From Sacculina carcini (lineage: Eukaryota > Arthropoda > Thecostraca > Sacculinidae), in contig OU696577.1 of the NCBI GenBank assembly GCA_916048095.2, forward strand, positions 4,620,001 to 4,684,000: 64,000 bases of DNA, given 5' to 3'. The translations under genes and the position numbers were made by a program. Positions 58,761 to 64,000 of the stretch are shown here, one piece after another; within the stretch, counting starts at the first letter, position 1; each line of letters begins with the position of its first letter. Below the pieces are notes generated by a model. It searched no databases, was not told where the DNA came from, and worked only from the letters and a program-made list of their open reading frames with translations.

Positions 58761-60520
58761 TGTCGATTTTCAACTTTTTTTGGAAATTCAACTAGTGTCA
58801 AGCTGCGGTAGATGCAGTTTTTCATGCTGGTTCCGAATATATACGGTTTATTGCAATTAATTTGACAACTTTTCCCGGACATTAAGTTAAATATACAATT
58901 TTTCAATCATATAGCGCGCGCGTAGCGTTTAATTAGCTGATTGAATTTTAATATTATTTTCGAATTTTATTCGAAGTCAGCTTGTAAAAGATGCAGTTTT
59001 CATTCAAATTTCAAACATATAAATTTTTATTGAAGTTAATGTCTTGTTAGAATCAGCAGAAAATGCGGTTTTTTATAATATTTCGGTCGTGTAATAGTGG
59101 ACTGTTTTAATCGATTTTTTATTTTCCTGCAATATTTATGGTAAAGTGATGATAGTGCAAAACAATGTAACTTTTTCACACTAGCAATACAATTATTAAT
59201 TAAATCTGAAATGCACATTTTCAATGTTGTTTCAATGTTGTTGCACAATCAATGTTGATTTTGTGGTGGTTTCATCACGCACATTGTCACATATATAGCA
59301 TACGATATAAACTACAAAACGACAGGCGATATAATCGAACGACAACACAAACGACTGAATTAGGTATAAAATACATACTATTTTAATTATAATATCACTT
59401 TGATACAAAATCAGGACGCATGTCTCCTAACACATGTTGACAAGAATGTACCGATGTCGATTTTTGTAAACACACAAGCTAAGTGAAGAATGGCACTATC
59501 AGAGCACTTCTATCTACACTTTGTGAATTAGAGGAAAAATATGCAATATCAAATAATTTTATTTTAAATTTAATTTTATTTTTATTTTCAATCGCATACG
59601 TGATATTTTCCTTCGTGATATGTTCAATCGTGATTGTTGGTGGTTCTGGCCCCCTCAGGGGCACGATGTGTATCTACCCCGACCATATTTTATTATTATT
59701 ATTATTAATTACAGGCAAATCCAGTAGCATGGGAAGAGTACAAGCACTATTACCACCCTAAGGTGGCCCCATGTACCGGAAGCGCCCAAAAGATTCAGAG
59801 AGAGAGTTCGAAAAGAAAAAAATTCTCGAAAGAGAGTTGGAAAGAAAATAATAAATAAATATCAATAAATAATAAACCATCATCCGATAACAATCCATAA
59901 TGTCACTCCGCCCACGTTCCTCAATAAATAATAACAATCAACAATAAATATGTGATTCAGTAAATAACAGCCATCAATAAATAAGAATAAATATTAATAA
60001 ATAAGTAATAAATAACAATCAAGAACAATAAATATGCTTCAATAAGAAACATCCAACAATAAAAATAAATTTTTCATCATATCAGTTGATTGGAGGAATA
60101 TTTGTATGATGCTGTGATTCAATTGCTGATTTTTCCATGCCGGTCGAAAAAACACTTCACAATGCCGCTATATATAATGTGCGATGAGGCTATACAATGA
60201 AGAATGAATCAATAACGGTTAAATATACACAAAACGCTGTCAACGTAACACAGGCTAATTCACACGTCAGCTATCTATCGCACCAATCTCCGTTCGCACC
60301 GCTCTCTCCTGCCACTGCCCACTCCACCACGCAACTCCCCTCCACACACACACACCTACTCGCAATTTGTCTCTCAATTAGTCTCTTGTTTAACAGCCAA
60401 TCAGCGACCGACACTACTGTCACGTGACACTACGTCACCGCGCACAATGACAACCGGATCCAGTGCACGCAGTACACGCTAGCACTCAACTAACTGCCCA
60501 CACGCACACACAACCACACG
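58761..60520. other. Intron 9 interval, possibly including a 3' LTR
   Basis: 58761-59760 is AT-rich with no recognised gene. 59850-60060 is dominated by AATAAAT repeats. On the minus strand, TGATCAAGGGGACG at about 60519-60532 looks like a polypurine tract next to TGTGGTTGTG, so a 3' LTR of the Ty3/gypsy element probably ends at 60518 and extends left. Its other boundary could not be fixed without the second LTR. Confidence 0.35.
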
Positions 60521-60549
60521 TCCCCTTGATCTATAGATCAATCATTGTA

Positions 60550-61662
60550 TCATTCCACCTCATAATCAGCCATCCAAGCTGGCGGTCGGCGCTGTCTTTG
60601 CGAGCGTATCACAGTATGCTCTCCGGATACTTCATCTCCAGACCCTTCTAGATGAACTTCCACTGCATCAGCTTCACTCTCTGTATCTCTATGCTCACTT
60701 TCATCTTGCCGATTTACCGGACGGATATCCAGAATGTGCCTCGCAACACCATCCACACATATATTGTTCGGTGTGTTAACATTCGTCACAGTGCCTGGGG
60801 TCCACTTTGATGTATATCTGACATCTGCAGGTATTACCCACACTTCATCTCCAACTTTTATAGTTGACTCAGGCTCGTAATAATCCATTTCTGTATCAAG
60901 CTGTGGACACCGCCACTCATAGCTCTGCACAGCATGATGAGGCACTGAAGAAGTCTGTTGACCACTCCTTGGTGACACATTATACCAAAATACCGCCATA
61001 AGGGGCGTAATCTGAGCACGCTCGGCAATTATCTTGATTGTGCGGTGGTTTCTCTCCACTATTCCATTTCCGCTGGGACGATGTGCGGCACGGAAAAAAC
61101 GGGTTACGTTCCATTCCTGCATGAGCTGCTGTATTGTCGCAGGCTTGAAGACAGTACTGTTGTCCATTAACACTTCCAACACTGGACCCCTCTCTCGAAA
61201 CACCTCGTCTAGTGCCCTGGCGACTTCTTCGGCAGTTTCCACTCTCAGTTCACGCCAAATCGTAAATCGTCCTGGGCCACAGTCTACCATTGACAAATAT
61301 TTACGCTGTCTGTAATGCGTCACGTCGATTGCCAATCTAGACCATACGTCGGTGACATGCAAGTAGCCTGATGCATGGCGCACTGGCGCTGGGTCTATAC
61401 GTTGGCACTGCTCGCAGGTACGCACTATGCAATTGGCTTCTCTCCGCGATATACTCGGATCAACTTTCTTTGCATGAAACCATGTGCGATCAACGCCCAT
61501 ATGGTGAAGATTGTGCAGTTCTCTCAATCTTTCCTTACTCATGCAGCATATATCGGCTGGCGTCTTCAGCCATGCCTTGTTCACTCTCGTGAGAACATCG
61601 GCCTTGTTCTTATCAGTTGGAACTATGCATATTCTCACGTTCAATTTCATCTCATCGACCAA
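60550..61662 (-). pseudogene. Ty3/gypsy-type integrase
   Basis: A minus-strand frame of 370 codons with a zinc-binding start (HNLHHMGVDRTWFH...CIVRTCEQCQRIDP, the HHCC motif). The catalytic core follows: Asp in LAIDVTHYRQRKYLSMVDCG, Asp in EVLMDNSTVFKP, Glu in NGIVERNHRTIK. The C-terminal part (VGDEVWVIPADVRYTSKW, VDGVARHILDIRPV) has the usual SH3-like layout. The D,D,E triad is intact. It inserts the cDNA copy. It is the last pol domain; no envelope-like frame follows. Confidence 0.85.
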
Positions 61663-61670
61663 ATCTTTCT

Positions 61671-61725
61671 GACCAAATCAAGTTCAAACCGACCAAATCA
61701 AGTTCAAATCGACCAAACCAAACTG
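61671..61725. repeat. Short tandem insertion inside pol
   Basis: GACCAAATCAAGTTCAAA occurs twice in tandem, with further partial copies (GACCAAATC, GACCAAACC) on either side. It separates the RNase H frame from the integrase frame, so it looks like a local expansion that breaks pol. Confidence 0.7.
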
Positions 61726-62000
61726 ACCCATCCAACAACCGTAGCCGAATCAGTGCGAATCTCCAGATTCTTCAGATCCCACTTAAGCGCTAGATTCACA
61801 CCCCTAGACACAGCCTCCAGCTCGGCTACTTTAATGTGGTGAAAATCATTCTTTTTCCGCTGCCACGCTGCGTCCTCTGCAACTACACCTCCGATTTCTA
61901 CTACTGCGCCCATGGTTATATTGCTGGAATCACACCAAACAATGCCATCTTTCGTTCTCGGAACACTCCATCTACCCTTCACAGGATCGTCTCGCAACAC
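61700..62000 (-). pseudogene. Ty3/gypsy-type RNase H
   Basis: On the minus strand WSVPRTKDGIVWCDSSNITM, GAVVEIGGVVAEDAAW and HHIKVAELEAVSRGVNLAL show the RNase H fold, with the catalytic Asp in WCDSSN, Glu in VAELEAV and Asp in IRTDSATVVGW. A frame change near 61985 separates it from the RT. Confidence 0.8.
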
Positions 62001-62885
62001 TCTCCACTACTTCTTTGGCCATTCTCCTCACATCTTCACTAATAACCTCGTCCCAATCGGTATTTTCCGTTCGTCGTTTCATAAAGCTACAGGCAATTCG
62101 GAGCCAGCCTGCGATAGGGTAGTGGCCAACCAATTGACCACACACCGAGAAGAGGTCCCTTTTTGTAATGTTGTCTTCTATCGGAGATATCTGGTTGCCT
62201 CGTTCAAACATAAGTACCCCGTGGTGGTTCCGACTAACCTTTAGTCCGAGCACTGCTCCACCATCGATCGGAACGGGCGCCTTTGCATCAAGCCCGAATT
62301 TCTGAAGATGTTTGACAACTTCAGTAGTAGAAACTTTCGATACATCAACCATGACGTCATCTATGTATGAATCCGTAGAGTCTCCTATTTTTTCACTCTC
62401 ATTCAACACAGTGCGAAGAATTTTTGTCATGATACGAGGAGCGGAACACAATCCAAATCCTAATCTCGTCAGGAATTAAGTAACACCCTTATACTTTACC
62501 ACTTGATATTTCCACAGTCGACGAGATACCCAAATCTGCAGGTAAGCGGATTTCAAGTCTACAAGTGCTGCACTATCCCCGACCCGTCTCCAATTTCTGA
62601 TCTTCTCCGAGCACACATCAATAAACTCATCACCGGTATGACAGCTGACAAATTTGTTTAGCTCTCTGAAGTCTATAACCGGTCGGACCTTGCTTTTCGT
62701 AGCCCGTTTCACTGCTAGCAATGTAAAAATGCCTTTGTCTTGATTTGTGTCACATGGAACTAAAATTCCATCGTCAATCCATCTGCTTACCTCTGTTTGA
62801 AAATCCTCTTGAATATCGTCAGTAACCGTTCTTTTGTACAACTCAACCGATTTTGTCAGGATAGGATCATCTCCCTTCAAATGTC
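61972..62885 (-). pseudogene. Ty3/gypsy-type reverse transcriptase
   Basis: Minus-strand RT with VRPVIDFRELNKFVSC, ALVDLKSAYLQIWVSRRLWK, GFGLCSAPRIMTKIL and the catalytic SYIDDVMVD (about 62355-62380). An in-frame TAA near 62476, just after KYKGVT, interrupts it without changing frame. A second stop lies near 62885 ahead of the RT. The domain order protease-RT-RNase H-integrase is that of Ty3/gypsy elements. Confidence 0.85.
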
Positions 62886-62977
62886 ATTCAATTTCCCATG
62901 ATTGTCCGTCGAATCTCGCTGAAAAATCAGTATCGTTAATATGGCAGCGTAGTGGTCCCGTCGGCATTGAAATTTTG

Positions 62978-63361
62978 TCACTTTTTTTCGCTTGTGTCTC
63001 CGCAAACCGCCCCAGCATACTCACAAGGCGATACATGTTGTATGTCGGCTAAAGGAACAAATATGACTCCATCTTTCCCTATAGTCACATATTTGAAAGC
63101 TCTCATCAAGTTCATTCCCAAAATCACATCAAAATCTAAAGCAATATCTCGGAGAACAAATGCTTGCGAACAAACTTTCATATCGCTCACAACAATTTCA
63201 ACATTGCACGAGCCTCTACAAAGAATCTCACGACCATCAACCGTCAACACATGTCGCGGATCATCTCTGCATTCTGAGACAAGTTTCTCTGAGACAATAG
63301 TGGTTGAACACCCCGTGTCCAGCAACGCCTTCACTTTCCTTCCTGACAACACTATGTCCAC
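62978..63361 (-). pseudogene. Ty3/gypsy-type aspartic protease
   Basis: On the minus strand VKALLDTGCSTTIVSEKLV carries the DTG active site, and VILGMNLMRAF supplies the later ILG motif of retropepsins. It cleaves the gag-pol polyprotein. The frame differs from gag, as expected for frameshift expression or decay, and ends at a stop near 62978. Confidence 0.85.
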
Positions 63362-63390
63362 TACAGGGAGTGAAGAAAATATCGCCGACT

Positions 63391-63999
63391 CTAATTTCTT
63401 GGGGAAGCTATTGGCGCAATAGCCTCCCCGTTGCCGTTTCCCTGATCACATGTTGCAGCAATATGACCCATTTTACCACATGCATAACATCGAAAATTAT
63501 CGAATGTTCTACGTGTGCAATTTCGAGCCAGATGCTGACCACCACAGTTGAAACATTTGACTTTGAACTGTCTCTTCGCAGCAGGGTATGTAATGGCCGC
63601 CATTGATACAGCAACGTCGTTCCTCGTTAGAATTCTGGCTTTGGTCAATAAAGAGTCCATGTTCACTTGGTTAACGTCCTGTTCTTGAAGGCCGGCAGAA
63701 ACTCGGTCCGGAAAACCACTGATGAAAGCCAGCTTCACCACCAGTTCTAGGTCATCTCCTGTCCAACCACTTAACCCCGCTAATCGCCGCAACTCATTTG
63801 CAAAAACATCCACCTGTTCACCACGCCATTTAGCAGTCTTGAAGCGGTCGAAAGCGGTCACTGGGCTGTCAGAAAACGCCTCTCGTAACCTGGACTTGAT
63901 CATGTCATAGTCTGCTTGAGATTCATCAGAAAGCTCAAGATATAACGCCAACGCCTGTCCCTGCAGGAAGAGTGGTACAAAACTGGCCAAATCAATCAA
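63391..63999 (-). pseudogene. Ty3/gypsy-type gag, cut by the window edge
   Basis: An open minus-strand frame of 202 codons. The capsid part has FVPLFLQGQALALYLELSDE and a SRLREAFSDSPVTAFDRFKT segment. The nucleocapsid has two CCHC knuckles, CFNCGGQHLARNC and CYACGKMGHIAATC. No stop occurs before 63391. The start and the 5' LTR lie beyond 64000. The frame is intact within the window while pol is broken. Confidence 0.85.
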
Positions 64000-64000
64000 C

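Overview
The window is nuclear DNA of an animal, probably a protostome invertebrate. One conserved gene with GT-AG introns is spread through a very dense field of transposable elements. No operons, ribosome binding sites, rRNA genes or prokaryotic genes are visible. The gene is on the + strand and encodes NSF, the vesicle-fusing AAA+ ATPase that disassembles SNARE complexes. Nine coding exons (9591-9690, 21495-21710, 22038-22183, 37351-37489, 42834-42976, 43352-43551, 46736-46901, 54202-54371, 58178-58366) join with matching phases into 487 codons. They cover the N domain and the whole D1 ATPase domain. The D2 domain must lie beyond position 64000. Species cannot be fixed from the sequence. 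The mix of Penelope-like elements, Jockey/CR1/L2-type LINEs, Ty3/gypsy, Tc1, piggyBac, Tigger and hAT elements fits an arthropod or another protostome.

Layout. 1-9.3 kb, upstream of NSF: decayed LINE fragments (a minus-strand RT, a plus-strand zinc-knuckle and endonuclease piece, a 3' tail with an inverted partner), an ACA-rich LINE at about 4200-8019 with a 2A-like motif and PHD-type finger, a tRNA-headed SINE and a LINE C-terminus. Intron 1 (9.7-21.5 kb): an internally deleted CR1-like LINE (minus), a Penelope-like element (PLE) split by a Tc1 copy and by non-coding repeats, and a Ty3/gypsy gag with one LTR. Intron 3 (22.2-37.4 kb): a 142-bp tandem repeat, then large copies in both orientations of a non-coding repeat family with GGGCGGG modules and 343-bp tandem units, then Tigger, piggyBac, a second SINE copy, a hAT MITE nested in a PLE, and a Tigger-type MITE ending just upstream of exon 4. 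Intron 4: PLE pieces, a G14/C14 hairpin and another copy of the non-coding family. Introns 6 and 7: a second PLE family on the minus strand, solo LTRs and a TRIM-like mini LTR element. Intron 8: a 2.5-kb LINE flanked by (TG)n tracts and a third LTR copy. After exon 9: a hAT MITE with a perfect target duplication, then a decayed Ty3/gypsy gag-pol element (minus) running off the right edge.

The most interesting signals are these. All eight internal NSF 3' splice sites are preceded by UG-repeat tracts rather than a polypyrimidine tract, and in some introns a CA-rich tract lies at the other end. A large non-coding repeat family resembles non-autonomous Helitron/Helentron (DINE-1-type) elements. 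One CA-rich LTR family sits just upstream of three consecutive NSF exons. Several insertions can be read to the base from their target-site duplications. No window-wide accessory system of prokaryotic type is present.
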